Shown: piece after piece, positions 23,387-30,700 of the stretch
How positions within the stretch are numbered: position 1 is the first letter of the stretch
Layout of the letters: every line of letters starts with the position of its first letter
Source of the DNA: Rhodospirillales bacterium
GTDB taxonomy: Bacteria; Pseudomonadota; Alphaproteobacteria; TMED109
NCBI GenBank assembly: GCA_028824295.1
Contig: JAPPED010000004.1
Location: forward strand, 1-35,637
Length of the DNA: 35,637 nt
Direction of reading: 5' to 3'
The notes under the pieces: generated by a model
What the model saw: the letters and a program-made list of their open reading frames with translations, nothing else
Told to the model about the DNA's origin: nothing
Database searches by the model: none
Translations under genes and position numbers: made by a program

Positions 23387-24328
23387 TCATCGACCGGGGT
23401 GCAGCGCGGCGCACAGGTCGGCCGCGGCGTCGTCGAATGCCGCCTTCGCCGCCGGCACCGCCCCACCCATGTTGAAATAGCCGTGGATCAGGCCGGCATA
23501 GTGGCGCTCGACCACCGGCACGCCGGCAGCCTTCAGCTTCTCCGCATAGGCGATGCCCTCGTCCTGGAGCGGGTCGAAGCCGGCAGTGTGGACCGCGGCG
23601 CGCGGCTGGCCGGCGAACTCCGGATAGCGCAGCGGTGACATCCGCGGATCGCTGCGGTCGGCGTCGCCAGCATAGCCGTCGCCGAACCAGCTCATGTGCG
23701 GCTCTTCCAGCAAGTAGCCGCTGGCGTAGGTCTGGCGCGATGGGAAGCCGCCGGTCATGTCGGTCGCCGGGTAGATCAACAGCTGGAAACAGGGCAGGGG
23801 TAATCCGGCGTTGCGTGCTTCATGGCACAGCACGGCGGCAAGATTGCCGCCCGCGCTGTCGCCGCCGACCGCGATGCGCGCCGGATCGATGCCGTAGTCC
23901 GACGTCCGGGCCTGCAATGTCTCCCACACGAACAGGACATCGTCGACGGCCGCCGGGAACGGATGCTCCGGAGCCAGCGCGTAATCGACCGAAAGCACCC
24001 GGCAGTCAGCCCGCGCCGCGAGTCCGCGGCACGTCCGGTCGTAGGACTCGAGGCTGCCGATGGTCCAGCCGCCGCCATGCAGCCAGACCAGCAGCGGATC
24101 GGCTGCCCTCGTCTGCTTCGGCGTGTAGAGGCGGGTGCGGACGAACCGGCTGTCCCGCCCGAGCGCGATCTCGACCACCGAGTCCATCGGCGCCGGATCG
24201 ATGTCGAGCCTGATCACGGTCTCGTCATACTGGGCGCGGGCCGCCGGCGGCGACAGCGTGTAGACCGGCGGATAAGGGGACTTTTCGATGAGGTCGAGCA
24301 CCCACTCGATCTGGGGATCCATGGTCAT
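23387..24328 (-). CDS. HSL-family alpha/beta hydrolase (carboxylesterase)
   Basis: 313 residues, ATG 24328 with GGAG upstream. All marks of the hormone-sensitive-lipase family are present: oxyanion loop HGGGW at 84-88, SVDYALAPEHPFPAA, nucleophile GDSAGG (Ser158), acid Asp252 in GFDPLQDE and His282 in LIHGYFN. It is cytoplasmic (no signal peptide). HSL esterases hydrolyse small acyl esters; the specific substrate is not visible. Its start overlaps the end of an aldolase remnant by four bases (ATGA), so the two once formed an operon, which suggests that both acted on the same catabolic substrate. Confidence 0.9.
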   Translation of the reverse strand: MTMDPQIEWVLDLIEKSPYPPVYTLSPPAARAQYDETVIRLDIDPAPMDSVVEIALGRDSRFVRTRLYTPKQTRAADPLLVWLHGGGWTIGSLESYDRTCRGLAARADCRVLSVDYALAPEHPFPAAVDDVLFVWETLQARTSDYGIDPARIAVGGDSAGGNLAAVLCHEARNAGLPLPCFQLLIYPATDMTGGFPSRQTYASGYLLEEPHMSWFGDGYAGDADRSDPRMSPLRYPEFAGQPRAAVHTAGFDPLQDEGIAYAEKLKAAGVPVVERHYAGLIHGYFNMGGAVPAAKAAFDDAAADLCAALHPGR

Positions 24329-24480
24329 GCCGGTTCTCCGAAGGATGCCCGCAGGGATTGCGCCCCCTTGGCCAGCAGCGGCAGGTCAATTCCAGCCGCG
24401 ACGAAGGTGAAACCCTAGTCGGTGTAACGCCGGGCCGCCTCGACGACAAGACCCTGGTCGGCACCCGAATCGCCAAGTCT
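24325..24480 (-). pseudogene. C-terminal remnant of an HpcH/HpaI-type aldolase
   Basis: The minus strand reads GADQGLVVEAARRYTD, a TAG (24415-24417 on the plus strand), then GFTFVAAGIDLPLLAKGAQS and LRASFGEPA to a stop that overlaps the next gene's start. HpcH/HpaI aldolases end with a (R/K)(R/Y)xDxGFxFVAxGxDxxLLxxG segment, the last strand and helix of the barrel. The TAG sits in that block, and nothing upstream of about 24480 continues the gene: the chromosomal flank is cut near the tRNA. So it is both truncated and nonsense-mutated. Confidence 0.7.
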
Positions 24481-24582
24481 TCGACTCCGGCACTCACCGA
24501 TCGCCGTTTGGCGCCCGAATTTATCTTGAATCCGCTTACGGTACGCTTACGGCAGCTTCACAAAATGCGGCCACAGAAAAAG

Positions 24583-24619
24583 AAACCCCGCTATCCTGTT
24601 GGAATAGCGGGGTTTTTTT
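24583..24619 (-). terminator. Rho-independent terminator after tRNA-fMet
   Basis: CCCCGCTAT (24586-24594) pairs with ATAGCGGGG (24604-24612). Read on the minus strand, the stem is followed by TTTCTTTTTC; on the plus strand by seven T's, so it may work both ways. It stands directly beyond the CCA end of the tRNA half. Confidence 0.85.
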
Positions 24620-24663
24620 GGTTGCGGGGGTAGGATTTGAACCTACGACCTTCAGGTTATGAG
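24619..24663 (-). tRNA. 3' half of tRNA-fMet(CAU): attachment core of an integrated element
   Basis: On the minus strand this is CTCATAA (anticodon CAU at 24659-24661), CCTGAAGGTC, then a T arm GTAGGTTCAAATCCTAC with perfect stem pairing, CCCCGCAA and CCA. It matches the 3' half of initiator tRNA, including the CTCATAA loop typical of fMet. The 5' half (D arm and acceptor 5' strand) is absent: right of 24663 the sequence is unrelated. This is what a tyrosine recombinase leaves at one end when it integrates into a tRNA 3' half; the intact gene should be at the other end. Confidence 0.85.
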
Positions 24664-24688
24664 ATCGAGCATCGTTTGCGGTCGGGAG

Positions 24689-24731
24689 TTCTACGGAATT
24701 CTATGGAGTATGGAATAGGCTGATTCTACAG
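24689..24731 (+). repeat. Three TTCTAYRG repeats beside the attachment core
   Basis: TTCTACGG at 24689-24696, TTCTATGG at 24699-24706 and TTCTACAG at 24724-24731 lie in the AT-rich stretch between the core and the integrase gene. The first two are exactly 10 bases apart, one helical turn. They are candidate arm-type binding sites for the integrase or operators for its promoter. Confidence 0.35.
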
Positions 24732-24822
24732 TATTTATTCAGGAATGCTTGCGGTCCTGACACCTCTCGACTACCCTCTTTCTTGGTGGAGAGAAATTCC
24801 GATCGCATTCCGAGAACGCTTC

Positions 24823-25977
24823 ATGCCGAGACTGACCAAGCGCCACATTGACAACCTGCCCGCCCGCGAGAAAGAGTACTTTGTCTGGGACGATCAGCTC
24901 AAGGGCTTCGGCGCCCGCGTCTATCCCAACGGCGGCAAGCGCTACGTCGCCCAGACCTTCCGCCGGGGAAAGACCATCCGCGTCCAGATCGGCCGCCACG
25001 GGGCCCTACCCTTCGAGCAGGCCAAGGCGCGGGCCCGGAAGATCATCGCCGATGTCGACGACGGCAGAAACCCGAACAAGGAGAAGGAAGCGGAACGCCT
25101 GTCGCCCACGGTGGCGGAGTTGGCGGATCGGTTCCTGAAGGACTATGTCCCCGCCCACTGCAAGCCGCGCACCGAGGTGGAGTACCGGCATGCGGTGAAG
25201 CGCTACATCGTCCCGGCGCTGGGCTCGGTCAAGGTGGTGGCGCTCGCGCGCGACGACGTGGCCGCACTGCACCACGAGATGCGGGACAAGCCCACCCAGG
25301 CCAACCGGACGCTCGGGGTGGTCTCGAAGATGATGAACCAAGCCGAGGCATGGGGCCTACGGCCCGACCGGTCCAATCCGTGCTACCACATCCGGAAGTA
25401 CAAGGAGACGAGGCGCGAACGCTTCCTGACCACGGAGGAACTGGCCCGCCTGGGGAAGGCGCTGGACGGGGAGGAGTCGTTCGCGCCCGCGGCGGTGACG
25501 GCGTTACGGCTGCTGCTTTACACCGGGGCGCGGCTGTCCGAGATCCAGACCCTGAAGTGGGAGCATATCCGGGGCGACCGGATTCACCTGCCCGATAGCA
25601 AGACAGGGGCCAAGACAATTCCGCTGAACGGGCCGGCGCTCGAGGTGCTGGCCAACACGGAGCGGGTCGAGAGGAACCCCTACGTCATCGTGGGCACCGG
25701 CGAGGGTGCGCATCTGACCGACCTGCAGAAGCCATGGCGGCGGGTGCGCAAGGCGGCCGGACTGGAGGACGTGCGGATCCACGACCTGCGGCACACATTC
25801 GCGTCCGAGGCGGTGATGCGGGGCGAGAGCCTGCCGATGGTGGGGCGGATCCTGGGTCACACCCAGGCGCAGACAACTTCCCGGTACGCCCACCTTGCCG
25901 ATGATCCGCTGCGCAAGGCGTCGGAACGGATCGCCTCGTCGCTCAGGCTGGCAATGCACAGACAGGGCGGGAGCTGA
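24823..25977 (+). CDS. int: Tyrosine integrase of the tRNA-fMet element
   Basis: 384 residues from ATG 24823 (an upstream reading of 26 codons has no ribosome site). N-terminal DUF4102-like arm domain (MPRLTKRHIDNLPAREKEYF, FGARVYPNGGKRYVAQTFR), SAM-like core-binding domain (about 93-190), and a catalytic domain with all active-site residues: Arg237 in GARLSE, Lys260 in DSKTG, His320 and Arg323 in HDLRH, His346 in LGHTQ and the nucleophile Tyr355 in SRYAHLAD. It is the P4-type used by genomic islands that enter tRNA genes and reads away from the attachment core. Intact and probably active. Confidence 0.92.
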   Translation: MPRLTKRHIDNLPAREKEYFVWDDQLKGFGARVYPNGGKRYVAQTFRRGKTIRVQIGRHGALPFEQAKARARKIIADVDDGRNPNKEKEAERLSPTVAELADRFLKDYVPAHCKPRTEVEYRHAVKRYIVPALGSVKVVALARDDVAALHHEMRDKPTQANRTLGVVSKMMNQAEAWGLRPDRSNPCYHIRKYKETRRERFLTTEELARLGKALDGEESFAPAAVTALRLLLYTGARLSEIQTLKWEHIRGDRIHLPDSKTGAKTIPLNGPALEVLANTERVERNPYVIVGTGEGAHLTDLQKPWRRVRKAAGLEDVRIHDLRHTFASEAVMRGESLPMVGRILGHTQAQTTSRYAHLADDPLRKASERIASSLRLAMHRQGGS

Positions 25978-26161
25978 CGGGCGAAACCACACGATCCGCT
26001 ATGAGATGAGCGGTAGCGCAAGGGAGCCGAAGTACGCATTCGGAGCTGTTAGCCGATGCATCGCTCGATTGCCGTGATCAAGTCGCCCACTGGCAACCAT
26101 GGATTCTGCGGCCGATACGAGAGGGTCGCGGGCCGGACAGCATCACTGTGTTCAGGTGCGT

Positions 26162-27412
26162 CTATGGCCCCAGTGCGCCAATCGGGATTACTCCCACGTC
26201 CTGCATGCCTGCGTGGCCGTAACCGTTTGGCACGATGACCGACAACGCCGACGGCTTTTCGTGGTCGCTCCCCTCCATGCGCTTGGCCAGTCTGTTCAGA
26301 TTTTTCGCGCCCTCCGCCACCCAGCGGTCACCCAGCTTGATCTCGAAGGCCGCCCAGCGCCCGTCCGCCGCCTCAACGATGGCGTCGACCTCCAGCCCTT
26401 CCTTCTCCCGATAGTGGAACACTTGGGCGTCCGCCGCTTGGGCGTAGATGCGCAGGTCACGGATGACCATGGACTCGAACAGCAGACCAAGGAACTCCGG
26501 ATCGGCAGCCAGACGTGCAGGTGTGGTTCGCAGGGCCGCCGCGGCCAGCGAAGGATCCACGAAGTGCCGGACAGGCGTCGCCCGGAGCATCGTGCGCGAC
26601 CTCAGGTGCGGCGACCATGCGGGCTGGTCTTCCACCAGCATGAGCCGCTCCAGCGTTTCGAGGTACCCGGCGGCCGTATCCGCCTTCAGGCATTCGCCGT
26701 CGCGGCCGACATCGCGCGCCAGCTTCGCCATCGCGACCGGGGTTGCGATGTTCCGGGCCAGCGACCGCAGAAGGCGTGCCACCTTGATCGGATCTCTCCT
26801 CTTTTCGCTGACTCTGGAGATGTCCACGCGCCGGATTTCGTCCAGGTAGCCCCGGTTCATGCGAAGGACCGACCGCAAGGGCTTGCCGGCGTTCCCTGGC
26901 CAGCCGCCAGCGCAGACGAGTTCGGCAACGGAAGCGATCGATAGATCGGACCGCGGCGCCCGCTGCCGCTCGCCGTCAAGGAGCCTTCGCAGTGAAATCT
27001 CGCCGGAAGAGCGTCCCGCCTCGTAGAGCGACAGCGGGCGCATGCGAAGTCGGGTAAAGCGCCCGGCCCCGGTATGGCGGGTCGTGTCGTCTGCGGGAAC
27101 CGCGGAACCGGTGAGGATGAATTGGCCCGGCCGGGAACGCTGGTCCACCATCCTCCGAACATGATTCCAAATTACGGGCTCCAGTTGCCATTCATCGATC
27201 AGACGCGGCATATCGCCTTCGAGCACGACTGCAGGATCGACGCCGATCAGGCGGCGGGCATTGTCGTCGATGTCCAGCAATACCTTGCTCGCGGCCGCAC
27301 GCTTGGCGGTTTCCGTCTTCCCGCAAGCCTTGGGGCCTTCGATGAGCACCGCCCCGGAAGCCTCAAGCAGTTCCGCCAGTTCCGCATCGACGATTCGTGG
27401 GAGGTAGTCCAT
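26162..27412 (-). CDS. DUF4143/AAA_14 ATPase
   Basis: 416 residues. Walker A GPKACGKT at 26-33 and a LIDEWQ Walker B-like strand at about 76-81, followed by QFILTGSA (sensor 1) and the MRPLSLYEAG segment typical of AAA_14 proteins. The C-terminal DUF4143 domain has a winged helix and a restriction-endonuclease-like pattern: GLEVDAIVE and WAAFEIKLG (the D...ExK residues). This family is very common in islands and archaea; it is sometimes discussed as an anti-phage or toxin-like element, but its role is not established. It is preceded by a 500-base region without genes and stands alone. Confidence 0.88.
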   Translation of the reverse strand: MDYLPRIVDAELAELLEASGAVLIEGPKACGKTETAKRAAASKVLLDIDDNARRLIGVDPAVVLEGDMPRLIDEWQLEPVIWNHVRRMVDQRSRPGQFILTGSAVPADDTTRHTGAGRFTRLRMRPLSLYEAGRSSGEISLRRLLDGERQRAPRSDLSIASVAELVCAGGWPGNAGKPLRSVLRMNRGYLDEIRRVDISRVSEKRRDPIKVARLLRSLARNIATPVAMAKLARDVGRDGECLKADTAAGYLETLERLMLVEDQPAWSPHLRSRTMLRATPVRHFVDPSLAAAALRTTPARLAADPEFLGLLFESMVIRDLRIYAQAADAQVFHYREKEGLEVDAIVEAADGRWAAFEIKLGDRWVAEGAKNLNRLAKRMEGSDHEKPSALSVIVPNGYGHAGMQDVGVIPIGALGP

Positions 27413-27935
27413 CGGTCACCGAGCCACCAAACAGAGAAATGCTGTAACGTATCGTCGGAATCCCTCGACGGCAAGACGAAAAGGATCATCTAGAGGGTGA
27501 TTCGGAGAGTTTCCAGAGAGTGATTTGGCGGATCATAAGCGGGCGGTTCGGGGAATTATCGGCGAGTGATCGAGCGGAATATCAACGGTGGCGTCTTCGC
27601 AAGGCGACCGGGTCGAAAGGCGTGCAGATTCATTACCTTCGCTACAGGCTCATCGCGACTCGGATCGAAACGGGTCAGTTCTTCTTCCCTCGCAGCATCG
27701 GGAAACGCCCCAGGGCCGCACTCAGGCCGTCCACCCGGGCGGTACCGACGCAGATCAAGTCAGTCGAAGGCGCTTGGCGGCCACGAAGTGATACCCGATC
27801 GAATTCTTCAGGAACTCGTCCTCCGCCTCTCCTGTCGATTCGGGCTGGCCTGATAGAAGTCGACTCAATCTTGAGTGATTTTGTCGTTGAGTCGGGCTTG
27901 AACGGCTCTTCGAATGCGGCATCAGGGCCATTTTC
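27413..27935. other. Intergenic stretch without a supported gene
   Basis: 523 bases between two minus-strand genes, including the DUF4143 promoter. Around 27490-27580 the plus strand has several GAGTGAT-like near-repeats (GAGGGTGATTCGG, GAGAGTGATTTGG, GCGAGTGATCGAG), unevenly spaced. I see no recognisable coding sequence; the minus strand near 27780-27850 reads FLKNSIGYHFVAAKRLRLT but has no start. Confidence 0.4.
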
Positions 27936-28229
27936 TCATACCAGTTCCAAGCGTAGTTCACGCCCCACGGCCTGCGCGGCCTTAAGCATGGTGTCGAGCT
28001 GAACGCGGTCATTCTCAGGGTCGAGGAGGCGATCCAGACGCGCACGGCTGGTGCCCATGCGCCGCGCCATCTCGGATTTCGTGACCGCGCCTTTGTCCAT
28101 GGCTTGGCGAAGCTGCCAGGCAAGAACGGCCTTGACGGCATGCGCCTGGGTCTCCTCGAAGGTGCCCTGCTCGCGCAACAACTCTTCCAGGGAAGAACCA
28201 ACATGCGGGTTGTTTGTTTTTCTATTCAT
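27936..28229 (-). CDS. XRE-family antitoxin (HigA type)
   Basis: 97 residues, ATG 28229 overlapping the end of the toxin remnant. Helix-turn-helix of the XRE type: AWQLRQAMDKGAVTKSEMAR, RMGTSRARLDRLLDPEND, with the last helix VQLDTMLKAAQAVGRELRLE. The 35-residue N-terminal extension (SSLEELLREQGTFEETQAHA) is the toxin-wrapping part seen in HigA2-like antitoxins paired with Gp49-type toxins. It should bind its own promoter and neutralise the toxin. Because the toxin gene is broken, this may now be a lone antitoxin. Confidence 0.82.
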   Translation of the reverse strand: MNRKTNNPHVGSSLEELLREQGTFEETQAHAVKAVLAWQLRQAMDKGAVTKSEMARRMGTSRARLDRLLDPENDRVQLDTMLKAAQAVGRELRLELV

Positions 28230-28596
28230 GGCGTTTCAACTCCTTCATGCGTTGTTCAGCGAGGTCCAGGTCCCGATCCGGCGTCTTCCGGGCCTTCTTG
28301 ATGAAGCCATGAAGCGCATGTAGCTGGTCGTCAGACACACAAACCAGCACCCGTGCAATCCGCCCGCCCAGGAAATCCGTATGCACACAAGCCGCGCCGG
28401 GAGGAGATTGCCCGGCAGAGCGGCATACCGATGGGCCCGCCAAACTCAACGGTTGCCAGATCGATCCCTATCCGGCGCCGATCTTCCTCGGAGAGCTCAA
28501 CCAGCCACTTCCGAACTGGCTCGTTCCCCGATAGCGTCCGGAAGAATCGGACCTCAATGCGTTTCGGTGCTTTTGGCGTCGTACCTCACAAGATAC
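28222..28596 (-). pseudogene. HigB/Gp49-type toxin, frameshifted
   Basis: Frame one carries the start of a Gp49-like (RelE-superfamily) toxin: IEVRFFRTLSGNEPVRKWLV, ELSEEDRRRIGIDLATVEF and GGPIGMPLCR. The homology then changes frame around 28390-28410 and goes on as FLGGRIARVLVCVSDDQ and LHGFIKKARKTPDRDLDLAE to KRHE and a stop in the antitoxin's start region. There is also no ATG or GTG in the first frame, while a neighbouring frame opens GTG...RYDAKSTETH before hitting a stop. Intact relatives run about 115 residues without a break. As it stands no full toxin can be made unless the ribosome shifts frame. Confidence 0.75.
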
Positions 28597-28786
28597 TCTA
28601 TGCCTCAAGAGGCTCTTGCAAAAAAGGTCTAAACGAGCGGAAATAAGGTCGGAAACGGTCTGAAGCTGGCGGGACCGGCCGCCGCCTTCCGGTATCCTGG
28701 GGTTGCTGAAGACGCAGGATGGAAGGGACGGCGACCATGTTCCTGCAGGCGCACGACCTCATCGTGAGTGTGAGACCGGTACGGCG

Positions 28787-29881
28787 TCATTGCAGACAGG
28801 TGGATTCCGTACTCCACAAACGATCGTCAATCTGACTATTCGTGGGATTCTCAGGGCAATTGTCATTGTTCTGGTATTGAAGCACGGAACGCCCCCCGCC
28901 ACCTGCCGCGCAACAGGCAATGTCATCTTGAATTGAGTCAATGAAGTGGCTAGTGGTACGTGAGATGGACGTAATGCGGCCAGTCTGAGTGTTGTCCGAA
29001 AAAAATTGGCCTACCCCGTCTCGCTGCGACACATAAGACTCTAACTTTACGTGCTCTTGAGGCTCTGTTGGATTCGTCAATCCAATGCTTCCGAAAGCAT
29101 AGGCATCAATGTGAGGGCATGACTCTGAAACAGCAGATGCAACATGCTGAACGGCCGCACCGCCGAGTGAGTGCCCAGCAATCGTTACACGATCGCTTTT
29201 GGGCTCGAAGGCCTTTTCCGAGTTGACTTGCAGAAGGCCCCGTTCCCGCGAGACCTCGCATATGGATTGGATAGCGAATGTCGCAGCGGGAAACGGACAA
29301 TCTTCTCCGGTGAAGTTGGCCGCGATTTGTCTCAGGTCGAGGATTCGGGTACCCGGAAAGCCAATCTGTAGATCACCGTCCGTACCATGGATTTGCAGTG
29401 GGGCCCACGCGCGGGATTCGAAATCGCGTGCAGCTGTATCCACCTCGATAAACAGACTTCCTGCCAAATCATAGATTCGCAATACCACAGCCAAGAACAT
29501 GTTGTTTACTCTACAACTGACAAGAATTGTGTCCCCGATCGAAGTTACATTGACACTCTTCTCATTCCTAGTGCCATCCAACTCGCGGCGAACTGTTCGT
29601 TCCAGTTCATCGATGTGCTTTGGATCTATCGAAAGCAGGTGTGTTTTGGGGAGCAGTGCATCGGGGCGGCATGACCAGATGTCACCCTTGCGATCGCTTG
29701 GTCGCTCCGCTAGTTGGGAGTATTTGAATAGCGATAGTAGATGATCTCTCGTACTCTGGGCTGCCGCGTCACAGGCGGCTATGCGCATCGCTCCTGTTTG
29801 CTCTTGTCCAAATGCGTTGGATGGAATGAAACCTAAGAAGACCAAGACAACCAATGTCGAATGAACGCAAGTAGTCCGCAT
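28787..29881 (-). CDS. Exported class-3 lipase-like protein
   Basis: 364 residues from ATG 29881, preferred to one 14 codons upstream because GGAGGTGGAC stands just before it and a signal peptide follows at once (STLVVLVFLGFIPSNAFG). The catalytic residues of a class-3 lipase can be placed: GHSLGG with Ser238, RDGV with Asp288 and SHFID with His312. Ten or so cysteines suggest disulfides in the mature, exported protein. The codon usage and GC are clearly lower than in the core genes. Within a defence island it may be an accessory enzyme; its substrate is unknown. Confidence 0.8.
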   Translation of the reverse strand: MRTTCVHSTLVVLVFLGFIPSNAFGQEQTGAMRIAACDAAAQSTRDHLLSLFKYSQLAERPSDRKGDIWSCRPDALLPKTHLLSIDPKHIDELERTVRRELDGTRNEKSVNVTSIGDTILVSCRVNNMFLAVVLRIYDLAGSLFIEVDTAARDFESRAWAPLQIHGTDGDLQIGFPGTRILDLRQIAANFTGEDCPFPAATFAIQSICEVSRERGLLQVNSEKAFEPKSDRVTIAGHSLGGAAVQHVASAVSESCPHIDAYAFGSIGLTNPTEPQEHVKLESYVSQRDGVGQFFSDNTQTGRITSISRTTSHFIDSIQDDIACCAAGGGGRSVLQYQNNDNCPENPTNSQIDDRLWSTESTCLQ

Positions 29882-30700
29882 TGTCCACCTCCAGCATTTC
29901 GCGCGCAAGGAGGTTCCCATCATACGGCGTACGATCGCAGCTTCCCGAAGGAGCGCGCCATGGCGACCGGCCGGAATCTATTGTTCTCGTGGGACGCTGT
30001 AGATAATGAACGGGCCTTCCACCTGGATCGAGGATCTCGTTTTGAGGACAGTGAGGGCCACCGCCCGTGTGGAACGTGTGTTTGCTATGGCTGAGAACTT
30101 CGTCCTTGAGCGTGGAAGCCACTTGGCCAACTTGACGATGACCTCATCGCCAGCCCAGACTGGCGAACCCGGACCTGCGCGCCTCACCCCAGCCTGTGCT
30201 CCTGACCTAAGACGCTATCGGACCGGATAAAGCGGGCCACTCCGCGGCACAGGAATAGGTCCGACGGGGCTTCCAGAATGTCCCACGATGCGAGCTTCCG
30301 CCAGACCCAGCAAGCACTCCCGGGTGTATTCGTCCAAGATGTTCAGGACTTGGAACGCCCGGCCGTCAGATGCAGCGTTGACCCGTCGTAGCCGTCCCCG
30401 GCGATTACGACGACCCGTCAGATGAACCCCAAACGCCCGGTCTACGGCCACGCGGCTTCTACAGCCGAGTGCCACCGGATTGGCGATGCCCGGCAGTTGC
30501 CGTTCACCCAGAAATCTGGTAAATGGCGGACTCAACCAAGCCACTATCGTCAACATCGATGTGAGTTTGCCAGAGCCGCGCAAGCCGCCAGATCAAGTCA
30601 CGGGGTCGACATGGACGCGCCTGACCTCTTGCCTTTGACGTGGAAATTGAAAGTGAGGTACCACGACACGGGCCGACTGGCGTTTGAGAGCTAGGGGCCG
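29882..30700. other. Decayed mobile DNA between lipase and methylase
   Basis: 819 bases without an intact gene. The middle and right part carries a transposase remnant (separate entry). The left part has open frames but no recognisable domain. GC here is higher than in both neighbours. It should hold the promoter of the methylase cassette, with an AGGGG ribosome site at 30693-30697. Confidence 0.5.
30240..30450 (-). pseudogene. Transposase (rve integrase core) fragment, IS3/IS481-like
   Basis: The minus strand reads SDGRAFQVLNILDEYTRECL LGLAEARI. This is the block around the second catalytic Asp of retroviral-type integrase cores in IS3-like transposases (DGRxFRxLNIxDExTRECL). Nothing matching the first Asp, the DDE glutamate or orfA can be read in frame; the upstream residues are scrambled Arg/Gly-rich sequence. 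No terminal inverted repeats were found. Confidence 0.65.

Noticed and set aside
26099-26944. Plus-strand frame opposite the DUF4143 ATPase
   Set aside because: Antisense shadow; the minus-strand frame has Walker A and the DUF4143 nuclease-like residues.
27490-27590. Possible CRISPR-like or iteron repeats (GAGTGAT elements)
   Set aside because: The near-repeats are short, uneven in spacing and not identical; no repeat-spacer structure and no cas genes.
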